Assembly: GCA_016703425.1 (NCBI GenBank)
Contig: JADJCA010000016.1
Coordinates: 62,001-126,000, forward strand
Origin: Myxococcales bacterium
Lineage (GTDB): Bacteria > Myxococcota_A > Polyangia > Polyangiales > Polyangiaceae
Length of the DNA: 64,000 bases
Direction: 5' to 3'
Positions 1 to 8,257 of the stretch are shown here, in pieces. Under the pieces are notes generated by a model, which was given only the letters and a program-made list of their open reading frames with translations, did not search any database and was not told the origin of the DNA. The first letter of the stretch is position 1. Every line of letters starts with the position of its first letter. The translations under genes and the position numbers were made by a program.

Positions 1-450
1 GGTCGCGGAGGCCTGGCCCGGGCCGGCTCCCGAGCCTGGGCCCTCGGAAGGCGCCGGCGCCGCCAATCCCTCGGCGGACGGCCCCGCGGCGTCTTCGCCG
101 ACCTCTTCGTCGTCGCCGTCGCTGGCCTCGGCGCTGGCTTCGGCGGCGGGCGCGTCGGGCGCGCCCCAGGTGCGGAGGACCGGCTCCTCTGCGCAGCCCC
201 TCGACGAAACCTGCGGGGCGGTCTTTCCTTTCTGGGGACCCAAGAGCGCGGCGGCGCGCTTCTCGAAGTACAGGAACCGCGCGGCGGCCATGGGCTCGAC
301 GCGCAGCATCGGGATGACTGGCGTCTGGTTCGCGCAGCCGGCGAGGACCGTGGCCACCAGCGCGGGCCATGCGCACCGACCGAGCGCCGCCCGCGCGAAC
401 GTGCGCCTGCAACTGGAGCGAAGCGAGAGGGAAACGCTACGGAAGAGCAC
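1..450 (-). CDS. Putative lipoprotein, 3' part missing (runs off left edge)
   Basis: Open frame on the minus strand with no stop before the window edge. From a GTG at 450-448 it reads through a basic N-terminus into a hydrophobic stretch, WPALVATVLAGCANQ, a good lipobox (LAGC) for signal peptidase II. It then continues as an alanine/proline/glutamate-rich chain typical of exported lipoproteins in this kind of genome. The GTG overlaps the 3' end of the M20 peptidase gene by 14 bp, suggesting the two are co-transcribed. No ATG is available in this frame, so the start is uncertain. The function is unknown and the mature domain lies mostly outside the window. Confidence 0.55.
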   Translation of the reverse strand, partial: MLFRSVSLSLRSSCRRTFARAALGRCAWPALVATVLAGCANQTPVIPMLRVEPMAAARFLYFEKRAAALLGPQKGKTAPQVSSRGCAEEPVLRTWGAPDAPAAEASAEASDGDDEEVGEDAAGPSAEGLAAPAPSEGPGSGAGPGQASAT

Positions 451-1612
451 GTCCCACTAAGAAACGCGCCAACGCTTCCGCCTTGGGTACGAACGTCGAG
501 AGCTCGCTCAGCTCGTCTTTCGTGTGAAATCCCGTGCCGCGCGGGCCAAGGCCGTCGATCGACGGAATGCCCATGGCGCTCGTGGTGCTCGCGTCGGAGC
601 CGCCGCCGATGAGCGACGCTTCGCCGGCGCCGAGGCCCGCGAGCGTCGCGGCGCGACCGTACTCTTGCATCAGGAGCGCGCTCGCGTCCGTGCGCTCGAG
701 GGGCAAGCGCGACACGCCGCCCGTCAACTCGAGCAATGTGCCCGGCACATCGGCGCTCGCGAGGTGCCCAGCCGCCGTGAGATCAGCCACGAGGCGCTCG
801 GCGTCGGCCTGCGTTTCGAAGCGGATGTCGAGGTTGGCCTCGGCGCGATCGGGAACGGTGTTCTTGCTCTCGCCGCCGGCGATGCGCCCCACGTTGACCG
901 TGACGCCGCGCTCGTAGTCGGTCCTCTTCTGCGCCGCGTCGATGAAGCGCGCGAGCGCCCAGATGGCGTTCGCCCCCTCCTTGTGGTTGTTGCCGGCATG
1001 CGCCGCTTTGCCGTGCGCCACCGCCTTCATGGCGCCGGTGCCCTTGCGCCGCGTGATGATCGCGTCAGCCTTGCGACCGGCCTCGAAAACGAGCGCCGCG
1101 CCGGCGCCGGCCGCCGCGCGGACGATGACGCCCTGCCCTTCCGGCGAGCCGACCTCCTCGTCGGCCACGATCACGAGGCGCAGCGGCGACACGGCGGCGA
1201 GACCGACGGTCTCGGCAATGGCGCGGAGCGCGTAGGCGATGACCACGAGGCCGCCCTTCATGTCGAGGACGCCCGGCCCGCGGGCGAGATCGCCGTCGCG
1301 CCGATAGCCCTCAAAGGTGCCCGGCGGAAAGACCGTGTCGAGGTGCCCCACGAGGGCGATGGGCGCCGCGCCCGCGCGCCCTTCGGTCCGAAAGACGAGG
1401 TGATCGGCGAAACGCGTGCTCGTGACGATCTCGGCCGACACGCCCGCGATGGCGAAGAGATCGTCTTTGAGTCGCTCGCCCATGGTGCGGCCACCTTCGG
1501 CGTTCTCGGTGTACGAGTTGATGTGAACCAGCGGGACGAGCGACGCCTCCATCGCTTGGGCCTTGTCCGCGAGCCACTTGGCGACCGAATCTCCAGCTTG
1601 CATGGGCCGCAA
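437..1612 (-). CDS. M20 family metallopeptidase (glutamate carboxypeptidase-like)
   Basis: A 391-aa zinc-dependent exo- or amidopeptidase of the M20 (ArgE/DapE/CPG2) family. The metal ligands are visible in order: GHLDTVF (His, Asp), GPGVLDMKGG (bridging Asp), ADEEVGSPEG (catalytic Glu and ligand Glu), and a C-terminal GTGFHTKDE (His). The internal dimerisation domain begins around KAVAHGKAAHAG. Length is normal. It has no signal peptide and is probably cytoplasmic. It is divergent from argC-argB, and M20 proteins include ArgE, but the glutamate-carboxypeptidase motif style makes a role as acetylornithine deacetylase only a guess. Substrate unknown. Confidence 0.85.
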   Translation of the reverse strand: MRPMQAGDSVAKWLADKAQAMEASLVPLVHINSYTENAEGGRTMGERLKDDLFAIAGVSAEIVTSTRFADHLVFRTEGRAGAAPIALVGHLDTVFPPGTFEGYRRDGDLARGPGVLDMKGGLVVIAYALRAIAETVGLAAVSPLRLVIVADEEVGSPEGQGVIVRAAAGAGAALVFEAGRKADAIITRRKGTGAMKAVAHGKAAHAGNNHKEGANAIWALARFIDAAQKRTDYERGVTVNVGRIAGGESKNTVPDRAEANLDIRFETQADAERLVADLTAAGHLASADVPGTLLELTGGVSRLPLERTDASALLMQEYGRAATLAGLGAGEASLIGGGSDASTTSAMGIPSIDGLGPRGTGFHTKDELSELSTFVPKAEALARFLVGRALP

Positions 1613-1734
1613 GATACCGCGGACCGGGGCGACCTGGCGCCTCCCACGACCTCCGACGAGGCCGCGGCTCCGACGACGCCGCGAAGGCGAAATTTCCGTT
1701 TCCCACGCGCGCGCGCACGACTACTTTTCGAGCC

Positions 1735-2796
1735 ATGGCGAAGCGTTTCAAGGCCGCGATCATCGGCGGCAGCGGTTACGGCGGCGGCGAGCTCATGCGG
1801 CGGCTCCTCCAGCACCCCGACGTCGAGCTCGTGCGGGTCGCGAGCATCGACCACGTGGGCGAGCCGGTGTGGGCCGTTCACCCGAACCTCGAGGGACAAA
1901 CAGAGCTCACCTTCCAAGGCCTCCCGCCGGCGGAAGCCGCGGCGGGCATGGACGTGGTGCTCCTCGGCTTGCCCCACAAAGTGAGCGCGACGCAGATGCC
2001 GGCGCTCATGCAGAGCGGCGCGCGCGTCGTCGACCTCTCCGGTGACTTTCGCCTGCGCGACGCCGCGGTCTACAAGAAGTATTACGGCGCCGAGCACCCC
2101 TGCCCCGCTCACCTGACCGACGGCTCGTTCGTCTACGGCCTCCCCGAGCTTCACCGCGAGGCCATCAAGAAGGCACACTACGTCGCCTCCCCGGGCTGCT
2201 TCGCGACGACCATCGAGCTTGCCCTCTTGCCGCTCGCGCGCGCCGGCCTGCTCAAGGGCGACGTCGAGGTCGTTGGCATCACCGGCTCGTCGGGGAGCGG
2301 CATCGCGCCGAGCGCTGGCACGCACCATCCCGTGCGTCACATGAACCTCCGAACGTACAAGCCGCTCGACCACCAACACATCCCCGAGGTCGCGCAGACC
2401 TTGACCGACGCCGGCGCGTACGACCTTCGCTTGCGTTTCGTTCCCGTGAGCGCGCCCTTGTCGCGCGGGATCTTCGTCACGTGTTTCGCACACGTCGACG
2501 AAGCGACCGGCGCCGAGGCGATCCGTGCGCTTTACAACGAGGCCTACGCGAAGGAGCCGTTCGTTCGCGTGCCGGCGAAGCGCCTGCCGGAGGTCGTGGC
2601 CGTCAAGGGCACCAACTACGCGGAGGTCGGCGTGCAGCCCGCCGACGCGCCGGCCGACGGCACCCGCGTGGTCGCCTGTTTCGCCGTGACCGACAACCTC
2701 ATCAAGGGCGGCGCGGGCCAGGCCATCCAGTCGATGAACCTGATGCTCGGTCTTGGCGAGCGCCTCACACTCGAGGATCCGGGGGGCTACCCGTGA
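1735..2796 (+). CDS. argC: N-acetyl-gamma-glutamyl-phosphate reductase
   Basis: A 353-aa NADPH-dependent reductase making N-acetylglutamate semialdehyde, third step of arginine synthesis. The N-terminus AAIIGGSGYGGGELMRRLL is the Rossmann dinucleotide loop. SPGCFATTIELALLPL holds the catalytic cysteine. A glycine-rich GSSGSGIAPSAGTHH segment and the C-terminal NLIKGGAGQAIQ motif are characteristic of ArgC. Its TGA stop overlaps the GTG start of argB by 4 bp (GTGA), so the two are translationally coupled. The GGSGYGGG and NLIKGGAGQA signatures leave little doubt about the family; LysY-type activity on a carrier-bound substrate is not excluded by sequence alone. Confidence 0.95.
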   Translation: MAKRFKAAIIGGSGYGGGELMRRLLQHPDVELVRVASIDHVGEPVWAVHPNLEGQTELTFQGLPPAEAAAGMDVVLLGLPHKVSATQMPALMQSGARVVDLSGDFRLRDAAVYKKYYGAEHPCPAHLTDGSFVYGLPELHREAIKKAHYVASPGCFATTIELALLPLARAGLLKGDVEVVGITGSSGSGIAPSAGTHHPVRHMNLRTYKPLDHQHIPEVAQTLTDAGAYDLRLRFVPVSAPLSRGIFVTCFAHVDEATGAEAIRALYNEAYAKEPFVRVPAKRLPEVVAVKGTNYAEVGVQPADAPADGTRVVACFAVTDNLIKGGAGQAIQSMNLMLGLGERLTLEDPGGYP

Positions 2797-3611
2797 CGGC
2801 ACCGGTTGTTCTCAAGCTCGGCGGCGAGGTCGTCGCCGGCCCGCACCTCGAGGCCATCGCCGCCGACGTCGCAGAGCTCGCGTCGAGCGGCGTTCCCGTC
2901 GTCGTCGTCCACGGCGGCGGGCCACAAGCCACCGATCTCCAAAAGCGCCTGGGCCAGACGCCCAACATCGTCGCTGGCCGGCGCATCACCGACACCGAGA
3001 CCCTCGACGTCATGAAGATGACCGTCGCCGGCAAGGTCAACGTCGACTTGTGCGCCGCGCTCGTCGCGGCCGGTGGCAAGCCCGTTGGCTTGCACGGTGC
3101 GAGCTCGCGCGTCGTCGAGGCCGTGAAGCGACCGCCGAAGGTGATGGCCGGCGCAGGGCCCGAGCCCATCGACTTCGGCCACGTCGGCGACGTCGTCGGC
3201 GTCAACCGCGATCTCGTGGCGCTGCTCTTGGGCCACGGCTACACGCCCGTCATCGCGTGCCTCGGCGCCGACGCCGCGGGTCACGTGTTCAACATCAACG
3301 CCGACACGGTGGCCAACCGGCTCGCCGTCGCCCTCGACGCGCGCGCCCTCGTGCTCATCACCGATGTCCCCGGCGTGCTGCGCGACATCGCCGACCTGAC
3401 GACGCGCATCCCCAAGCTCACGCGCGCCGAGGCGCGCGCCGCCATCGAGAGCGGCGTCATCACCAAGGGCATGATCCCCAAGGTGGAGGAGTCCTTCGCC
3501 GCCATCACCGACGGCGTCCGCGCCGTGCACATCGTCGGCCGCATCGCGCGGGGCGATCTGGCGCGCGAGGCGCGCACGCCGGGCAGCGTCGGCACCGTCT
3601 TGGTCGAGTAA
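2793..3611 (+). CDS. argB: Acetylglutamate kinase
   Basis: A 272-aa amino-acid kinase that phosphorylates N-acetylglutamate, second step of arginine synthesis. It shows LKLGGEV at the N-terminus, VVVVHGGGPQ (substrate/phosphate loop), AGRRITD, the VNRDLV and NINADTVAN segments, and LITDVPGVL plus KGMIPKVE near the nucleotide site. The start is the GTG overlapping the argC stop; the open frame extends further upstream but only inside argC. No long N-terminal extension is present, so an arginine-sensitive N-terminal helix as in some feedback-inhibited enzymes is not obvious. It converges with the exonuclease gene 13 bp downstream. Confidence 0.95.
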   Translation: MTAPVVLKLGGEVVAGPHLEAIAADVAELASSGVPVVVVHGGGPQATDLQKRLGQTPNIVAGRRITDTETLDVMKMTVAGKVNVDLCAALVAAGGKPVGLHGASSRVVEAVKRPPKVMAGAGPEPIDFGHVGDVVGVNRDLVALLLGHGYTPVIACLGADAAGHVFNINADTVANRLAVALDARALVLITDVPGVLRDIADLTTRIPKLTRAEARAAIESGVITKGMIPKVEESFAAITDGVRAVHIVGRIARGDLAREARTPGSVGTVLVE

Positions 3612-3624
3612 CGACGACGCGTCG

Positions 3625-4524
3625 CTACACGGGACGACGGAGCGTGTCGGCCCGCTCGCTGACGCGCTCTGCGCCGAGCTTCTGACACAGCGCCGCGAGG
3701 GCGGGTCCCCCGAGGGCGCCCACGCGAAGCGCGTCCGCGTCTGCGTCGATGGGCGCGTCGGTCCGAAGCGTCGCCAAGGTGCGGTAGAGCGACACCTCGG
3801 CGCGACTCGCCGCGAAGATTTTTGCGAGACGCTCGGCGCCGCGCACGGCCTTGGGCCACTTGGCGGGGTCGTCGGGGATCGCTTCGAGCGTGCCGAAGGC
3901 GGAGAGCAATGCCGCCGCCGTCTTTGCGCCGAAGCCCGGGAGGCCCGGGAAGCCATCGGCCGAGTCACCGGTGAGGGCCAAAAGCGACGCGATGGCGCCT
4001 GGCCCCACGCCCCACTTTGCGACCACGCCGGCCTCGTCGACGACGGTCTTGCGAATGCGATCCACGACCACCACGCGTGCACGGCCGGCTTCCCCGTCGG
4101 ACACGCACTGCATGAGATCCTTGTCAGGCGAGAGGATCCGAATCTGCTCAGCGACAGGCGCGTAGACGTGCGCGGCCGTCGCGAGCGCGTCGTCGGCCTC
4201 GAAGTCGCGCATCGACCAGACGCGCACGCCGAGCGCGCCGACGAGCTCTTCGACGAGGTCGAACTGCGCCCGCAGCTCCGGCGGGACGCCTTCGTCGCTC
4301 TTGTAGCCGTCGTAGAGCTCGTTCCGAAAGGAGCGAATGGGGTTGTCGAAGGCGACGGCCAGGTGCGTCACCGCTTCGTCGGCTTCGCCAAGCAGCGTGA
4401 GGAGCTGTTCGACGACGCCCACGGCGGCCTTCACGTCGCGGCCATCGGGCGCCGTGCGGGACGGACGCGGCGAGAAGTGGGCGCGATAGAGCTCAAAGGT
4501 TCCGTCGACGAGGTGGACGCGCAC
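3625..4524 (-). CDS. 5'-3' exonuclease / flap-endonuclease-like protein
   Basis: A 299-aa protein of the PIN-like 5'-nuclease family (DNA polymerase I N-terminal domain type) without any polymerase domain. Acidic metal ligands are recognisable: HLVDGTFELYRAHF, VAFDNP, FEADDALATAAHV and LSPDKDLMQCV. The helix-three-turn-helix DNA-binding motif GDSADGFPGLPGFGAKTAA follows. It would cleave 5' flaps or RNA primers in lagging-strand maturation or repair. The start ATG lies 12 bp beyond the expected stop of the glutathione peroxidase gene upstream. Family assignment is firm; whether it is a stand-alone Okazaki nuclease or a specialised paralogue is unknown. Confidence 0.85.
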   Translation of the reverse strand: MRVHLVDGTFELYRAHFSPRPSRTAPDGRDVKAAVGVVEQLLTLLGEADEAVTHLAVAFDNPIRSFRNELYDGYKSDEGVPPELRAQFDLVEELVGALGVRVWSMRDFEADDALATAAHVYAPVAEQIRILSPDKDLMQCVSDGEAGRARVVVVDRIRKTVVDEAGVVAKWGVGPGAIASLLALTGDSADGFPGLPGFGAKTAAALLSAFGTLEAIPDDPAKWPKAVRGAERLAKIFAASRAEVSLYRTLATLRTDAPIDADADALRVGALGGPALAALCQKLGAERVSERADTLRRPV

Positions 4525-5017
4525 CGGGGCCCCCCTCTAGCCGAGCGCCTTCTCGATGGCCGCGATCAGCTCCGGGGCGGCCGGGTCGGTGGTCGGCCTC
4601 GAAGCGCGCGACGACGCGGCCGTCTCGGCCCAAGAGGAACTTGTTGAAGTTCCATTTGATCTCTCCGCCGAAGGGCGCATCGCTTGCGGTGAGCGCGGCG
4701 AAGAGCGGATGGATGCCCGGGCCCTTCACGACGACCTTGGCGAACATTTCGAATTTGACGCCGTAGTTCGTGGTGCAGAACGTCTGGATGTCGTCGTTCG
4801 AGCCGGGCTCTTGCGCGCCGAACTCGTTGGCGGGAAAGCCCATGACCACGAGGCCGCGCGGCCCGTACTTCTCATGGAGCGCCTCGAGGCCCGTGTATTG
4901 GGGCGTCAGGCCACACTTCGACGCGACGTTGACGACAAGGAGGACCTTGCCCTGGTAGTCGCGCAGGGTCCGCTCACGCCCGTCGATGGTCATCACGACC
5001 GGATCCATCAAACTCAT
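4493..5017 (-). CDS. Glutathione peroxidase with frameshifted C-terminus
   Basis: Thiol peroxidase of the GPx family. NVASKCGLTPQY carries the peroxidatic Cys (residue about 35). GFPANEFGAQEPG holds the Gln, and KWNFNKFLLGRDG the Trp/Asn of the active site. After VVARFE the frame goes wrong. Reading one base fewer in the GGCC at about 4597-4598 gives FEPTTDPAAPELIAAIEKALG and a stop at 4537-4539. That is the normal family ending, about 159 aa. As written the frame runs on to 4493 with an Arg/Gly-rich tail and overlaps the next gene. All catalytic residues precede the shift, so the gene may be functional or the shift may be a sequencing error. The ATG at 5017 is preferred over 5008. Confidence 0.85.
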   Translation of the reverse strand: MSLMDPVVMTIDGRERTLRDYQGKVLLVVNVASKCGLTPQYTGLEALHEKYGPRGLVVMGFPANEFGAQEPGSNDDIQTFCTTNYGVKFEMFAKVVVKGPGIHPLFAALTASDAPFGGEIKWNFNKFLLGRDGRVVARFEADHRPGRPGADRGHREGARLEGGPGARPPRRRNL

Positions 5018-5128
5018 GGCGCGACCATACGCTGGTCTTACGCGGACCGAAACGGTGCTCATGCCGGGGCGCCTACGGCGGCACGTGGGAGGACTTCCAG
5101 CCCGCTGCCGTTCAGCTATCGTCGCCCG

Positions 5129-5638
5129 ATGAACGCTGCAGACAACATGGCTCAGTTCGCAAAGGCCCTCCGCAACATCGAACGCTGGCTCGACAAGGCC
5201 GCGGCCCACGCAGAGGCGAAGAAGTACGACGTCAACAACCTGATGATGATGCGCCTCGCGCCCGATCAGTACCCCTTCGTGCGGCAGGTGCAGGCCACGT
5301 GTGACTCGGCGAAGTACGCGGCCGCCTACCTGGCGGGCCAGCAGGCGCCCTCACACCCGGACACCGAGAAGACGATGGCCGAGCTGCGCCAGCGCATCGC
5401 GACCTGCGTTGGCTACCTCGAGGGCTTCAAGGCGGAGGACTTTGCCGGCGCCTCCGAGCGCAAGGTCTCGCCCGCGTGGATGGCCCCCAAGTGGCTAAGC
5501 GGCGAGCACTACCTGAACCAGCTCGCGACGCCGAACTTCTACTTCCACATGGCGACCGCCTACTCGATCCTGCGACACGCAGGGGTCGACGTCGGCAAGA
5601 CCGACTTCATCGGCAACATCCCCGTCAAGGAAGGCTGA
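5129..5638 (+). CDS. DUF1993 family protein
   Basis: A 169-aa protein matching the DUF1993 (DinB-like four-helix bundle) family. Typical features are an N-terminal helix with AQFAKALRNIERWLDKAAAHAE, then LAPDQYPFVRQVQATCDSAKYAAAYLAG, and HYLNQLATPNFYFHMATAYSILRHAGVDVGKTDF near the end. Family members are small cytoplasmic proteins of unknown activity; DinB relatives often bind metal through histidines. The start ATG is 111 bp from the divergent peroxidase gene, leaving space for promoters in both directions. No partner gene indicates a role. Confidence 0.8.
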   Translation: MNAADNMAQFAKALRNIERWLDKAAAHAEAKKYDVNNLMMMRLAPDQYPFVRQVQATCDSAKYAAAYLAGQQAPSHPDTEKTMAELRQRIATCVGYLEGFKAEDFAGASERKVSPAWMAPKWLSGEHYLNQLATPNFYFHMATAYSILRHAGVDVGKTDFIGNIPVKEG

Positions 5639-5719
5639 CAAGGAAGGCTGAGCGCGGGCTCCTCGAGTCGGGCGAGCGTGTGCTCAGAAGCGCGCTCGCC
5701 TGATTCGGATGCCGACGAT

Positions 5720-6730
5720 TCAGATGCCGACCGGATGCCAGACCGTCTTCGTCTCGAGGTAGCGCTCGATCCAGGAGAGGCCCTGCCCCTTTGAATCGTC
5801 GAGCCAAGCCGCGAGCGGCATCGCCTTGTGGACCTTCACGCGCTTGACGTTGTCGGAGCCAAGCTCCTCGATGGTCTTGGAGAGCGCGTCGTCTTCCGTC
5901 CAGACGTCGAAGCCGAAGACCTCGCGGTGCTTGGCCATGACGGGGCCCAGCTCCTTGGCGTGGCCCGTCAAGACGTTCACCACGCCGCCGGGCATGTCGC
6001 TGGTGGCGAGGCACTCGGAGAAGATGACCGCGGTGCGCGGATCTTCGTCGCTCGAGAGCACGACGCAGACGTTGCCGCCGCAGGCGATGGGGAGAGCCAC
6101 CGCCGCGAGACCGAGGAGCGCCGGCCGCCGCGGCGCGATGGCCGCCACGACGCCCAGCGGCTCAGGGACGCTGAAGCCGAAGTGCGGCCCCGCGACGGGG
6201 TTCGACGACGCCAAGAGCGCGTAGAACTTGTCGGAGAAGCCTGCATAATACACCGCACGGTCGACGGTCGCGGCGACCTCCGCCGCGGCGGCCTTGGCCG
6301 TGACGCCGCTGCGCACGAGCGACGCCTCGAGCTCACCGGCGCGCGACTCGAGCACCTCGGCGAGGCGGTAGAGGATCTGCCCGCGGTTGTAGGCCGTCCG
6401 CGCGGCCCAGCCGGCCTCGGCGTTTTTCGCGGCCAAGACCGCGTCGCGGACGTCTTTGCGCGAGCCGCGCGGCACGTTCACCGTCTCCGGATCGGCGTCC
6501 CCTTCGCTGTGCGCGCTCTTCACTTGGAAATACCGTCCCGACTCGGAGCGCACGAAGGCGCCGCCGACGAACATCTTGTAGGCCTTGTTGACGCGGAGGC
6601 GCTTTCCGAGCGCGGCCTCATCGACGGCGTCGGTCGCACGCGCGAGCGGTCCGGCGGTGCGACGACCGGCGAGCGGGCCCTTCGCGTCCTTGTCTTTGGT
6701 CTGCGCCTGGCTGCGCTTGGACGTGCTCAT
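5720..6730 (-). CDS. Truncated aldehyde-dehydrogenase-like protein (no catalytic Cys)
   Basis: A 336-aa ALDH-superfamily protein, against about 490 aa for a complete enzyme. It has a charged N-terminus of about 45 residues, then the N-terminal ALDH fold (KMFVGGAFVRSESGRYF, AEAGWAARTAYNRGQILYRLAEVL, PLGVVAAIAPRRPALLGLAAVALPIACGGN). It stops shortly after VWTEDDALSKTIEELGSDN. The ELGGK glutamate and the nucleophilic cysteine region are absent, so dehydrogenase activity is not expected. Its ATG overlaps the TGA of the upstream full-length ALDH by 4 bp (ATGA), so the two are probably made together. A regulatory or heteromeric partner role is an inference. The ending TVWHPVGI looks natural rather than frameshifted. 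Confidence 0.75.
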   Translation of the reverse strand: MSTSKRSQAQTKDKDAKGPLAGRRTAGPLARATDAVDEAALGKRLRVNKAYKMFVGGAFVRSESGRYFQVKSAHSEGDADPETVNVPRGSRKDVRDAVLAAKNAEAGWAARTAYNRGQILYRLAEVLESRAGELEASLVRSGVTAKAAAAEVAATVDRAVYYAGFSDKFYALLASSNPVAGPHFGFSVPEPLGVVAAIAPRRPALLGLAAVALPIACGGNVCVVLSSDEDPRTAVIFSECLATSDMPGGVVNVLTGHAKELGPVMAKHREVFGFDVWTEDDALSKTIEELGSDNVKRVKVHKAMPLAAWLDDSKGQGLSWIERYLETKTVWHPVGI

Positions 6731-8252
6731 CGGTCGACCTCCAGGTAGGCCAGAAGCCCTTGCTTGCCGCCCTCACGGCCGAAGCCGCTCTCCTTGTAGC
6801 CACCGAAGGGCGAGGACGGATCGAACTTGTTGTACGTGTTGCCCCAGACGACGCCGGCCTTGAGGCGCTGCGCCATCCAGAAGATCTTCGCGCCCTTGTC
6901 GGTCCAGATGCCGGCCGAGAGGCCGTACATCGTGTTGTTGGCCTTCTCGACGGCCTCGTCGGGCGTGCGGAACGTCAGGATCGTGAGGACCGGTCCGAAG
7001 ATCTCTTCGCGCGCCAAGCGGCTCGACTGGCTCGCACCCGTGAAGAACGTCGGCGGGAACCAGAAGCCCTTGGACGGCAGCGCGCACGGTGCGCTGTAAC
7101 GCTCCGCGCCTTCGCCCTCGCCGGCCGCCACGAGCTCTTTGATGCGCTCGAGCTGCATCTTCGAGTTGATGGCGCCAACGTCGGTGTTCTTGTCGAGCGG
7201 ATCGCCGAGGCGCAACGTCGCCATGCGATCGCGGAGCTTGCGGACGACGAGATCGTGGACGCTCTCTTCGACGAGGAGCCTCGAGCCGGCGCAGCAGACG
7301 TGCCCTGGTTGAAGAAGATGCCGTTGATGATGCCTTCGACGGCTTGGTCGATGGGCGCGTCGGCGAAGATGATGTTGGCGGCCTTGCCGCCAAGCTCGAG
7401 CGTGAGCCGCTTGCCGGTGCCCGCGACGGCCTTCTGGATGCGCTTGCCGACGTCGGTGCTGCCGGTGAAGGCGATCTTGTTCACGTCAGGATGCGCCGCG
7501 AGGGCGGCGCCCGTCATGCCAGCGCCGGTGACGACGTTGACGACGCCCGGCGGCAGATCCGCCTCTTCGATGATCTTGGCGAGCAAGAGCGCCGTGAGCG
7601 GCGTGGTCTCGGCGGGCTTGAGGACGACCGTGTTGCCGCAAGCGAGCGCCGGCGCGAGCTTCCAGGCCGCCATGAGCAGCGGGAAGTTCCACGGGATGAT
7701 CTGACCGGCGACGCCGAGGGGCCGAACGCTCCGGCCCGGCGCCGCGTACTCGAGCTTGTCGGCCCAGCCGGCGTGATAGAAAAAGTGCGCCGCGGCGATG
7801 GGCACGTCGACGTCGCGCGACTCCTTGATGGGCTTGCCACCATCCATCGTCTCGACGATGGAGAGCTCACGAGCCTTCTCCTGAATGGCGCGGGCGATGC
7901 GGAAGATGTACTTCGCACGCTCCGTGGGACGCATCTTCGACCAGACGCGCTCGTAGGCCGACCGCGCGGCCTTCACCGCGTCGTCGACGTCGCGGGCGTC
8001 GGCCTCGGCCACCTCGGCGAGCTTCTGCTCGGTGCTGGGGCTGTGCGTCGCGAAGTGTTTGCCGCTGCGAGGCGTCTTCCACTTGCCGCCAACGAAGAGC
8101 CCGTAGCGGGGCTCGATCTTGACGTGGTCGGGCGACTCGGGCGCCGGCGCATAATCCCATGCGTGACCAAACGTGAGCGCCGGACCGCCCCGGTTCGAGT
8201 CCGCGTGCTCTTTGGCCAAGCTCTTGCTCGACCGCTCAACCTGCCTCGTCAT
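6727..8252 (-). pseudogene. Aldehyde dehydrogenase, frameshifted at the catalytic cysteine
   Basis: Two frames together encode one complete NAD(P)+-dependent ALDH of about 508 aa. The first frame starts at MTRQVERSS (8252) and covers GLFVGGKWKTP, IIPWNFPLLMAAWKLAPALACGN, IAFTGSTDVGK and TLELGGKAANI (general-base Glu). It is lost after GIFFNQG. The second frame resumes with HVCCAGSRLLVEES and runs to GREGGKQGLLAYLEVDR. The break is in the GGG at about 7301-7303 (minus strand CAGGGCACG; CAGGGGCACG expected), a one-base deletion in a homopolymer exactly at the nucleophile motif. deoC ends 6 bp upstream and the short ALDH overlaps downstream, so this looks like a co-transcribed operon for acetaldehyde handling. 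A sequencing error is as likely as true inactivation. Confidence 0.85.
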
Positions 8253-8257
8253 CGTCT

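Noticed and set aside
524..1984. Long open frame on the plus strand (486 aa) opposite the M20 gene
   Set aside because: Arg/Ala-rich shadow of the M20 and argC genes; no domain, and typical of antisense frames in GC-rich DNA.
2787..4082. 431-aa minus-strand frame over argB
   Set aside because: Antisense of argB and out of frame with the exonuclease gene; low-complexity composition.
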